A stretch of 64,000 bases of DNA from contig NZ_JAHFZZ010000030.1 of NCBI RefSeq assembly GCF_018603905.1, positions 62,001-126,000 on the forward strand. The letters are read 5' to 3'. Shown here one piece after another: positions 57,584-64,000 of this stretch. This DNA comes from Nonomuraea sp. NEAU-A123 (GTDB taxonomy: Bacteria > Actinomycetota > Actinomycetes > Streptosporangiales > Streptosporangiaceae). The position numbers and the translations under genes were made by a program. The number at the start of each line of letters is the position of its first letter. Positions within the stretch are counted from its first letter, which is position 1. The notes under the pieces are model-generated. The model ran no database searches and was not told the DNA's origin. It saw nothing but the letters and a program-made list of their open reading frames with translations.

Positions 57584-57970
57584 ATGGCGAAGCTCAGCAC
57601 CGACGAGCTGCTCGGCGCGTTCAAGGAGATGACCCTCCTCGAGCTTTCCGAGTTCGTGAAGCAGTTCGAGGAAGTGTTCGACGTCAAGGCCGCCGCCCCC
57701 GTCGCGGTTGCCGCCCCCGCCGCCGCTGGTGGCGAGGCCGCCGTCGTTGAGGAGCAGGACGAGTTCGACGTCATCCTCGAGGGTGCCGGCGAGAAGAAGA
57801 TCCAGGTCATCAAGGAGATCCGCGCCCTGACGTCCCTGGGCCTCAAGGAGGCCAAGGACCTGGTCGACGGCGCTCCCAAGAACGTCTTCGACGGCAAGGT
57901 CAACAAGGAGCAGGCGGAGAAGGCCAAGGCTGCCCTCGAGGGCGCCGGCGCCACCGTCTCTGTGAAGTAA
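57584..57970 (+). CDS. rplL: 50S ribosomal protein L7/L12
   Basis: A 128-residue stalk protein: N-terminal dimer domain LSTDELLGAFKEMTLLELSE, Ala-rich hinge (VAVAAPAAAGGEAAVV) and C-terminal factor-binding domain IQVIKEIRALTSLGLKEAKD. ATG 57584 with GGAGGAAA upstream, 69 bp after rplJ. Confidence 0.96.
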   Translation: MAKLSTDELLGAFKEMTLLELSEFVKQFEEVFDVKAAAPVAVAAPAAAGGEAAVVEEQDEFDVILEGAGEKKIQVIKEIRALTSLGLKEAKDLVDGAPKNVFDGKVNKEQAEKAKAALEGAGATVSVK

Positions 57971-58035
57971 CACTTTCGAGGCATATCGCTCGAAGAGCAT
58001 TACCGAATCGCCCGTTGTGGCGTTTCACCCCAGAA

Positions 58036-58080
58036 GGGGCGGCTGCACCCAGGTGCCGGGTGCGCCGCCTCTTTTGTGTT
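58036..58080 (+). terminator. terminator after rplL
   Basis: GGCGGC-t-GCACCC, loop AGGTGCC, GGGTGC-GCCGCC, then TCTTTTGTGTTTT: a 12-bp stem with one bulge and a T-rich tail. rpoB does not follow directly. Confidence 0.85.
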
Positions 58081-58170
58081 TTCTGCCGGGCCGGTGACTG
58101 GCGTACAGACCTCACGAGATTCTCATGGTCGTCTCATCACATGGCGAGAGGCCGTGTTTAGCGTTCGAGT

Positions 58171-60561
58171 GTGTTCAAGGATGCGCGTGTCAGAGATCGA
58201 TGGGCGTTGGCCGGGCTGCTCGCCGCCACCGCGGTGCTTTACGTATGGGGGCTCAACGCCTCCGGATGGGCGAACTCGTTCTACTCGGCTGCCGTACAAG
58301 CGGGCAGCCAGAGCTGGAAGGCGTTCTTCTTCGGGTCGTCGGACGCGGCCAATGCCATCACCGTGGACAAGACGCCGGCCTCGCTGTGGCCGATGGAGCT
58401 CAGCGCCAGGATCTTCGGGCTGAACTCCTGGAGCATCCTCGTGCCCCAAGCTCTCATGGGCGTGGCGACTGTGGGCGTGGTCTATGCCGCCGTACGCCGC
58501 CGGTTCCCCGCGTGGGCAGCATTGCTCGGCGGGGCGGTCATGGCGGTTACGCCGGTGGCGGTGCTGATGTTCCGCTTCAACAATCCGGACGCGCTGCTGG
58601 TGCTGCTGCTGACCGTTGCGGGTTACTGCGTCGTGCGGGCTCAGGAGAAGGCGGGGACGCGGTGGCTGGTGCTGGCGGGGGCGTGCATCGGGTTCGCGTT
58701 CCTGGCCAAGATGCTGCAGGCGTTCGTGGTACTGCCGGGGTTCGCGCTCGTCTACCTGATCACGGCTCCGACCACGATAGGGCGGCGGCTCTGGCAGCTC
58801 GCGCTGGCGGGTGGGGCCATGCTGGTGTCGGCCGGGTGGTGGCTGGTGGCCGTGGCGCTGGTGCCCGCCGCCGACCGGCCGTACATCGGCGGCTCCCAGA
58901 CGAACAGCGTGCTGGAGCTCGCACTCGGCTACAACGGGATCGGGCGGCTGAACGGCGGCGACTACGGAGGGCTCGGCAACCTCAACCAGGAGGCCGGCTG
59001 GTTGCGGATGTTCGACACCGAGGCGGGCGGACAGATCTCCTGGCTGCTTCCGGCGGCGCTGGTGCTCCTCGTGGCCGCGATCTGGCTGACGCGGTCGGCG
59101 CCGCGGACTGATCCCGTACGGGCTCAGGTCGGTGTGTGGGGGAGTTGGCTGGTGGTGACCGGGCTGATCTTCAGCCTGATGCAGGGCATCTTCCACGCGT
59201 ACTACACGGTGGCGCTGGCTCCGGCGATCGCGGTGCTGGTGGGGTCGGGGGCGGCGCTGCTGTGGGAGCGCCGGGAGAACCGGGTGCTCGCGCTGGCGGC
59301 GGCTGTGACGGCTGGGTGGGCGTACGTGCTGTTGTCGCGTAGCTCGGAGTGGAATTCCTGGCTGGGGCCGGTCGTGCTCGTCGCCGGGTTGGCGGCGGCA
59401 GTGGGTCTCCTGGTCGTCGAGCGCTACCAGACGGGTCCGGCCGGGGTGCCGTCTGAGGGGTCGGCGGGCATGCCGTCTGAGGGATTGGCGGGCGCTTCGT
59501 CTGCGGGATTGGTGAGCGCGCCGTCCGGGGGAACCGCGGCGGTGTCGGCTGAGGGACCTGAAAGGGTGCTGTCTGCGGGGCCTGCGGGGGAGTCGTCGGC
59601 GGGAAGCGCATGGGTGTTGTCTGCGGGATCCGCGGGCGCGCCGTCCGCGGATCCCGCGGGGGTGCCATCGGAGAGGCCTGCTGAGGTGCTGTCTCGGGGT
59701 CCCGTGGGGGTGCCGTCCGAGGTGCTGTCTCGGGGTCTTGAAGGGGCGTCGTCCGAGGGGCCTGGAGCGGTGCGGTCCGAGGGGTCCGGAGGGGTGGCGA
59801 TTGCGGGGCGTGGTTGGTGGTCGCGGCGGTTGTCGGGGATTGTCGCCGCTGTGGCGGTCGTGGTGTGCCTGGCCGGGCCGGCCGCGTACGCGCTGGACAC
59901 CGCCGCATCCGCGCACACCGGCGCGATCCCCACGGCGGGTCCCTCGACGGGAGGTTTCGGCGGACCTGGAGGGTTCCGTGGCGGCGGCGGCGGGCCCGCG
60001 GCTATGGGACCGGGTGGGTTCGGCGGGGGCGGCCAGCCGGGCGTTGCCGGGCGGGGCGGTCAGCAGGGCGTTACCGGTCAGCCGGGCGGAACCGGCGGCA
60101 ATGCGCGGTCTGACGGTATGGGCGACGGTGGGTTCGCTCGCGGCGGCCGGGGAGGCGGGATGGGCGGGCTGCTCCAGTCCGCCACCCCCAGTGCCGAGCT
60201 GACCGCCCTCCTGAAGACCAACGCCTCCGCCTACGACTGGGTCGCCGCCGCCATCGGCTCGAACAACGCCGCCGGATACCAACTTGCTGCGGGTCAGCCG
60301 GTGATGGCAGTGGGCGGCTTCAACGGGACCGACCCCGCGCCGACACTCGCCCAGTTCAAGCAGTACGTGGCCGAGGGGAAGATCCACTACTTCATCGGTG
60401 GTGGTATGGGTGGCGGCATGGGTGGCATGCGCGGCGGGGCCGGCACAGGTGGTACGGGCGGTAGCAGCGACGCGACGGAGATCGCGGCGTGGGTGCAGGA
60501 GACATTCACCGCCAGCACCGTCGGCAACACCACGCTCTACGACCTCACCGCCGCCAAGTGA
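58171..60561 (+). CDS. ArnT/PMT-like membrane glycosyltransferase (GT39 group) with octapeptide repeat
   Basis: A 796-residue membrane protein of the glycosyltransferase 39 / YkcA-YkcB group that uses polyprenyl-linked sugars. WANSFYSAAVQAGSQSWKAF and NAITVDKTPASLWPMELSAR carry the first-loop motif with the catalytic Asp (VDKTP); about ten helices follow. Residues 423-546 are 15 near-copies of an octapeptide (PAGVPSEG type). After another helix (SGIVAAVAVVVCLAGPA) come a Gly-rich stretch and an extracellular end (DWVAAAIGSNNAAGYQLAAG, YFIGGGMGGGMGG) typical of these enzymes. GTG 58171. Confidence 0.85.
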   Translation: MFKDARVRDRWALAGLLAATAVLYVWGLNASGWANSFYSAAVQAGSQSWKAFFFGSSDAANAITVDKTPASLWPMELSARIFGLNSWSILVPQALMGVATVGVVYAAVRRRFPAWAALLGGAVMAVTPVAVLMFRFNNPDALLVLLLTVAGYCVVRAQEKAGTRWLVLAGACIGFAFLAKMLQAFVVLPGFALVYLITAPTTIGRRLWQLALAGGAMLVSAGWWLVAVALVPAADRPYIGGSQTNSVLELALGYNGIGRLNGGDYGGLGNLNQEAGWLRMFDTEAGGQISWLLPAALVLLVAAIWLTRSAPRTDPVRAQVGVWGSWLVVTGLIFSLMQGIFHAYYTVALAPAIAVLVGSGAALLWERRENRVLALAAAVTAGWAYVLLSRSSEWNSWLGPVVLVAGLAAAVGLLVVERYQTGPAGVPSEGSAGMPSEGLAGASSAGLVSAPSGGTAAVSAEGPERVLSAGPAGESSAGSAWVLSAGSAGAPSADPAGVPSERPAEVLSRGPVGVPSEVLSRGLEGASSEGPGAVRSEGSGGVAIAGRGWWSRRLSGIVAAVAVVVCLAGPAAYALDTAASAHTGAIPTAGPSTGGFGGPGGFRGGGGGPAAMGPGGFGGGGQPGVAGRGGQQGVTGQPGGTGGNARSDGMGDGGFARGGRGGGMGGLLQSATPSAELTALLKTNASAYDWVAAAIGSNNAAGYQLAAGQPVMAVGGFNGTDPAPTLAQFKQYVAEGKIHYFIGGGMGGGMGGMRGGAGTGGTGGSSDATEIAAWVQETFTASTVGNTTLYDLTAAK
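59437..59808 (+). repeat. 24-bp minisatellite inside the glycosyltransferase gene
   Basis: Fifteen tandem units, fourteen of 24 bp and one of 36 bp (59701-59736), all in frame. The common pattern is roughly CCnGnGGGGGTGCCGTCnGAGGGG. The units encode PAGVPSEG-like octapeptides. Degeneration increases toward the middle. It lies between two membrane helices. Confidence 0.85.
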
Positions 60562-60763
60562 CGGACCGCAGCTGTCCCGCGCGTACCGGGTCGCCCTGTT
60601 CGCCCTGGGCTGGCCCGCACGTGCCCTCCGCGCGGTCTGGCGCTCATCCCGTCCGGCCTGGCCGTACGGTCCGTGCAGCCTGGATGTGGGCGTCGTCCGC
60701 GTCGCCCCGGTGCGCGCGGGCGGCTGCTTCTTCGAGGCCGGTGAACGTCGGTCGGACACCGCG

Positions 60764-61150
60764 CTAGGCGGCGCGGACGCGGGCGATGGCGCTGGTGTCC
60801 ATGTAGTCGCGCGTATGGACGATCAGCCCGTCCCTGACCCGCAGGATCAGCAGGCCCGGCACCGTCAGCTCTTGATCGGCCACCGCGACCACCGTCTCGT
60901 GCTCCGCTACGACCACCTCCGGGTCCGTGGTCTGGCGGATGACCACGTCGCGGATCTCCTTCACCAGAGCCTCCATGGCGCCCCACATCATCGTGTACCC
61001 CGCCCGGACCTCCTCCCGGCCCTTGAACGGCGGCAGCCCCCCGAACGGGAACTCGTGCAGACCGTCCTCGGCATAGAGATCGGCCAGCTCGTCGGCCGAT
61101 CTGTGCAGCATCGCGGTGTGATAAGCGGCGACGACACCAGCAACAGACAT
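60764..61150 (-). CDS. SnoaL-like/NTF2-fold protein
   Basis: A 128-residue protein of the NTF2-like/SnoaL fold: AYHTAMLHRSADELADLYAE, GLPPFKGREEVRAGY and LILRVRDGLIVHTRDYMDTS. Such proteins bind or isomerise small hydrophobic molecules; no substrate can be named. Divergent from a TetR gene across an operator-like 41-bp palindrome, so it is a likely target of that TetR. Confidence 0.85.
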   Translation of the reverse strand: MSVAGVVAAYHTAMLHRSADELADLYAEDGLHEFPFGGLPPFKGREEVRAGYTMMWGAMEALVKEIRDVVIRQTTDPEVVVAEHETVVAVADQELTVPGLLILRVRDGLIVHTRDYMDTSAIARVRAA

Positions 61151-61160
61151 GGGAACCCCA

Positions 61161-61201
61161 TTTCGCTCAACGGACGTTGACTCAACGAGCGTAGAGCGAA
61201 A
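61161..61201. promoter_or_regulatory. 41-bp palindrome between snoaL-like and TetR genes
   Basis: Outer arms TTTCGCTC and GAGCGAAA, inner CGTTGA-C-TCAACG, all centred on base 61181; 17 of 20 pairs match. A probable TetR operator for both divergent genes. Confidence 0.65.
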
Positions 61202-61253
61202 CGGGACAAACGGTCAACGCCTGTAGAGTGAACGGCATGACGGAGTGGGTGGC

Positions 61254-61808
61254 GTGACCGAACGAGCGGAGCGCCGTCGCAGGACCGAGCGGCGGATCCT
61301 GGAAGCGGCCAGGAAGCTCTTCGCCGACCTGGGGTTCGAACGGACCACGATCCGGGCGGTCGCCAAGGCGGCCGAGGTCGACCCCGCGCTCGTCATGCAG
61401 TACTTCGGCAGCAAGCAGGACCTGTTCAGCGAGGCCGTACGCGTGGCCCCGGCGCCCGTGGCCCCGGGCGACACCGACGAACTGGTCGAACAGCTCCTCG
61501 GCAGCCTCTGCATGAAGATGGGGGAGCTGCCGCAGGGGTCCCTGGCCATGATGCGGTCGATGCTGACCCATCCGGAGGCGGCCGCGTCGGCGCGGGCCGT
61601 ACTGAGTCGTCAGATTCACCAGATCGGCGAGTCGATCCCCGGCGACGACGCGCGGATGCGGGCGGCGCTGATGACGACGATCATGCTGGGCGTGACCGTG
61701 GGCCACCAACTGCTCGAACTCGACGAGCTACGCGAAGTGCCTCAAGCAGACATCGCACGGGTTCTCCGCCCGGCTCTGAAAGCGATCGCCAGCCCTCGGA
61801 CCGAATAG
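61254..61808 (+). CDS. TetR family transcriptional regulator
   Basis: A 184-residue repressor: HTH domain RRILEAARKLFADLGFERTT then VAKAAEVDPALVMQYFGSKQ, and a ligand domain similar to TetR_C_17-like proteins (GSLCMKMGELPQGSLAMMRS, LDELREVPQADIARVLRPAL). GTG 61254 is used because CGGAG lies 8 nt upstream; GTG 61245 is also in frame. A TetR gene between rplL and mkl also occurs in mycobacteria. Confidence 0.86.
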   Translation: MTERAERRRRTERRILEAARKLFADLGFERTTIRAVAKAAEVDPALVMQYFGSKQDLFSEAVRVAPAPVAPGDTDELVEQLLGSLCMKMGELPQGSLAMMRSMLTHPEAAASARAVLSRQIHQIGESIPGDDARMRAALMTTIMLGVTVGHQLLELDELREVPQADIARVLRPALKAIASPRTE

Positions 61809-61875
61809 GGGCTCCAAGTGCGAGGGCGACGCCCGTTGCTGGACTCGATGTCTCATAACCGGCCAGTAACAAGTT

Positions 61876-61893
61876 ATTGGAACTGGTTCCAAT
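61876..61893. promoter_or_regulatory. KstR-like operator upstream of the Mce ATPase
   Basis: ATTGGAACTGGTTCCAAT is a perfect 18-bp palindrome whose core TGGAACTGGTTCCA fits TnnAACnnGTTnnA. A second AACnnGTT (AACAAGTT, 61868-61875) lies 13 bp upstream. Confidence 0.6.
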
Positions 61894-61974
61894 TCGCTCG
61901 CACGCCGCTACCGTGATGGCAAATGTGTGGTTAGAGTGTGCGGCACGTTACCCCCTGTGCATGGAAGGTGACCC

Positions 61975-62976
61975 GTGGGCGTCGAAGTCGTGGTCGACGG
62001 GCTGACCAAGTCGTTCGGCCGGCAGGTCATCTGGGAGGACGTCTCACTCACCCTGCCCGCGGGCGAGATCTCGGTGCTGCTCGGCCCGTCCGGCACCGGC
62101 AAGTCGGTCTTCCTGAAGACCCTGGTCGGGCTGCTCAGGCCGGACCGCGGGCACATCTGGATCGACGGCTACGACCTCGCCAACTGCAACGAGAACAAGC
62201 TCTACGAACTGCGCCGTCTGTTCGGCGTGCTGTTCCAGGACGGCGCCCTGTTCGGGTCGCTCAGCCTGTACGACAACATCGCCTTCCCGCTGCGCGAGCA
62301 CACCAAGAAGAGCGAGTCGCAGATCCGCCAGATCGTGCTGGAGAAGATGGAGCTCGTCGGCCTGCTCGGGGCCGAGACCAAGCTGCCCGGCGAGATCTCC
62401 GGCGGCATGCGCAAGCGGGCCGGCCTGGCCAGGGCGCTGGTGCTCGACCCCGAGATCATCCTGTTCGACGAGCCTGACTCGGGTCTCGACCCGGTACGGA
62501 CCGCCTATCTCAACCAGCTCATCGTCGACCTGAATGCCGAGATCGAGGCGACGTTCCTGATCGTCACGCACGACATCAACACCGCCCGTACGGTGCCCGA
62601 CGACATCGGGCTGCTGTTCAGGCGAGAGCTGATCATGTTCGGGCCGCGCGAGATGCTGCTGTCGAGCGATGAGCCGGTGGTCCGGCAGTTCCTCAACGCC
62701 AGGAAGCACGGCCCGATCGGCATGTCGGAGGAGAAGGACGTCTCCGAGCTGGAGGCCGAGGCGCAGCTGGGTCACGACCCCGGCTCGCTGCCGCCGATCC
62801 CGCCGCAGCTGATGCCGAGCGGCAACGGGCTCCGCCGTACGCAGCGGCCGCCCGGCACCTGGTTGGCGGCCAACGGGGTCATCCCGCCCCAAGGCTCCTT
62901 CGTGGACGATCGCGGGCGCAACTGGCTGGAAGAGTATCCACGCCTGATCAACGCCCACCTCAACGGCGTCAGGTAG
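61975..62976 (+). CDS. mkl: Mce-system ABC ATPase (MlaF/Mkl-like)
   Basis: A 333-residue ATPase of the MlaF/MceG group that powers lipid or sterol import by Mce complexes. Walker A LLGPSGTGKSVFLKTL, Q-loop LFQDGALFGSLSLYDN, signature ISGGMRKRAGLARAL, Walker B IILFDEPDSGLDP and switch VTHDIN. The C-terminal 90 residues are the Mkl-type extension (PPGTWLAANGVIPPQG, DDRGRNWLEEYPRLINAHLN). GTG 61975 after a run of AAGGTG. Confidence 0.92.
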   Translation: MGVEVVVDGLTKSFGRQVIWEDVSLTLPAGEISVLLGPSGTGKSVFLKTLVGLLRPDRGHIWIDGYDLANCNENKLYELRRLFGVLFQDGALFGSLSLYDNIAFPLREHTKKSESQIRQIVLEKMELVGLLGAETKLPGEISGGMRKRAGLARALVLDPEIILFDEPDSGLDPVRTAYLNQLIVDLNAEIEATFLIVTHDINTARTVPDDIGLLFRRELIMFGPREMLLSSDEPVVRQFLNARKHGPIGMSEEKDVSELEAEAQLGHDPGSLPPIPPQLMPSGNGLRRTQRPPGTWLAANGVIPPQGSFVDDRGRNWLEEYPRLINAHLNGVR

Positions 62977-63315
62977 AGATCGCCCCGGCAGGTATCGGGG
63001 TGGCTGTCGCAGGCGGTCTGGACCGGTTCGTGACCCCCGGCCGGGCTCGCGCTGGGGCGAGGGAAGCCCACCAGCCTGCCGCCAGACGGGCCGAGAAGGC
63101 GCTTTCCACGACCTCGGTGATGGAAAGGCAGGAACGCCACGTTGTGCGCGCTACGGGCCTCAGGGGGCCGTCTGACGGCGTTTGTCAGGTGCTTGGCTCG
63201 TCGGGGTCGGCCAGAACAACGCGTGGGGGGACCTATGTCGCCTCTGTCGTTTCCCGGGCTGCGGGACGGATCGGCGGGTTATCATCCGCGCAACCAAGCC
63301 GGGAGGTGAGCAGAC
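62977..63315. other. 339-bp stretch without a supported gene
   Basis: No frame on either strand has a ribosome site and genome-like codon use. It contains AT-poor potential hairpins, for example ACGGGCC with GGCCGT near 63155-63172, and must include the promoter of the Mce-associated genes. Confidence 0.45.
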
Positions 63316-63816
63316 GTGGACGAACCCGCCGCCCGGCCACTCCGCGTCCTGACCGGCGTACTCATCCTGCTGGTGGTGCTGCTCGGCGCCGCCGTGGTGT
63401 TCCTTCGCGGGCAGGATCTGGCCGAGCAGGCCAGGGCGGACGATCGACAGGCCGCGCTCGACGCGGCGGGCGCGCACGCGATCAACCTGATCTCGCTCGA
63501 CTACAAGACCGTCGACGCCGACGTGGGGCGCATTCTCGCCACCTCCACCGGCGTGGCCAAGGAGGAGTACACGGCCAACGCGGGCAAGCTCAAGTCCACC
63601 ACGCTGAAGAACAAGGTCGTACAGCACGGCGTGCTCCGCGCCACAGGGCTCGTGGCGATGACGGAGGAGACCGCGCGGGTGCTGGTCGTGGCCGACGTGG
63701 AGATCCGCTGGGAAGGTTCCAAGACCCCCAAGCAGGAGCGGTTCTACCGGTGGTCGATGGACGTGGCCAAGGAGAAGGGAGTCTGGTTGGTGTCGAGGGC
63801 GGTGCAGGTGGTGTGA
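63316..63816 (+). CDS. Mce-associated membrane protein
   Basis: A 166-residue protein with one N-terminal membrane helix (VLTGVLILLVVLLGAAVVFL) and an extracellular NTF2/VirB8-like domain: HAINLISLDYKTVDADVGRI, ATGLVAMTEETARVLVVADV, WSMDVAKEKGVWLVSRAVQV. Mycobacterial Mce-associated proteins of this type support Mce complexes. GTG 63316 with GGGAGG upstream. It overlaps the next gene by 4 bp. Confidence 0.87.
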   Translation: MDEPAARPLRVLTGVLILLVVLLGAAVVFLRGQDLAEQARADDRQAALDAAGAHAINLISLDYKTVDADVGRILATSTGVAKEEYTANAGKLKSTTLKNKVVQHGVLRATGLVAMTEETARVLVVADVEIRWEGSKTPKQERFYRWSMDVAKEKGVWLVSRAVQVV

Positions 63817-64000
63817 GGGCGGTCGTGATCGCGCTGCTGGTCCTGGTGCTCGGGCTCGGCGCGGTGTCAGGAGTGTTCTGGTACGACGCGCACGCCTTGC
63901 GCGTGGACGAGGAGGCCGGCAGGGAGGCCATGGCCGCGGCCCGTAAGGTAGCGCCGGACCTGCTGTCGTACGACTACCGGACGGTCGAGCAGGACCTGGC
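63813..64000 (+). CDS. second Mce-associated membrane protein (truncated by window end)
   Basis: The frame starts at GTG 63813 (GTGA overlap with the previous stop) and is open to the window edge, 62 codons. It has a membrane helix (VVIALLVLVLGLGAVSGVFW) and LLSYDYRTVEQDLA, parallel to LISLDYKTVDADVG in the previous gene, so it is a paralogue. Confidence 0.85.
   Translation, partial: MRAVVIALLVLVLGLGAVSGVFWYDAHALRVDEEAGREAMAAARKVAPDLLSYDYRTVEQDL

Noticed and set aside
59437..59808. Possible CRISPR array
   Set aside because: Units are contiguous with no unique spacers, and lie in frame inside a gene.
58123..60759. Minus-strand frame of 878 codons opposite the GT39-type gene
   Set aside because: Created by the GC-rich code and the minisatellite; the product is Arg/Pro repeats.

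Overview
The window is very GC-rich, with strong G/C preference at third codon positions, frequent GTG and TTG starts, and many 4-bp ATGA or GTGA gene overlaps. It carries actinobacterial signature families: SpoIIE/STAS switch proteins, DtxR-type regulator, class F sortases, Mce-associated proteins, LppX/LprG-type lipoprotein and SigE-family sigma factor. It is best read as chromosomal DNA of a filamentous actinomycete. The Streptosporangiales (Nonomuraea or Streptosporangium type) fit best, but that placement is inference. No phage, integrase, complete insertion sequence, rRNA or CRISPR array was seen.

Left part (0-26 kb): the end of a divergent urease alpha gene; small enzymes and regulators; a glycosyltransferase; a cbiMQO nickel/cobalt importer; a STAS anti-sigma antagonist; SDR plus enoyl-CoA hydratase; a rhomboid protease; an ECF sigma factor with its membrane partner; a UPF0114 membrane protein; BlaI-type regulator; serC; a frameshifted gene; citrate synthase; pdxH; an MFS exporter; a DtxR-type repressor; a large PAS-GAF-SpoIIE-ATPase phosphatase; a hydrolase; and two small winged-helix regulators. 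Between 24.5 and 25.4 kb is a stretch of odd composition with one orphan frame and a structured inverted repeat.

Middle part (25-52 kb): an acyl-CoA dehydrogenase and a thiolase whose promoters carry related 8-3-8 palindromes. Between them sit two consecutive pairs of secreted substrate plus class F sortase, whose substrates share a non-LPXTG sorting-like signal (KTPK[GA]G[VA]D[ST]G). Then come a thiolase, a tiny basic peptide gene, TetR plus membrane protein, RNA 2'-phosphotransferase, a membrane-anchored beta-lactamase-like hydrolase with a two-component system, Lrp plus amino acid permease, a large acyl-CoA dehydrogenase, and an ATPase-less sugar ABC importer preceded by three DasR-like palindromes. 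Two further sigma/membrane-partner pairs and related cell-surface proteins lie at 46-51 kb, followed by an aminotransferase.

Right part (52.6-64 kb): tRNA-Trp, secE, nusG, rplK, rplA, a lipoprotein, rplJ, rplL, then a GT39-type membrane glycosyltransferase with an octapeptide minisatellite, a SnoaL/TetR divergent pair, the Mce ATPase (mkl) and two Mce-associated membrane proteins. The order rplJ-rplL ... TetR ... mkl resembles the rplL-to-rpoB interval of mycobacteria. Between rplK and rplA are three tandem, covarying hairpin repeats that look like an RNA control element.

Most interesting items: the paired sortase/substrate locus, the rplK-rplA hairpin repeats, the DasR-like triple operator, the long palindromes at divergent regulator promoters, and three unreported-size small genes (35, 53 and 45 codons).
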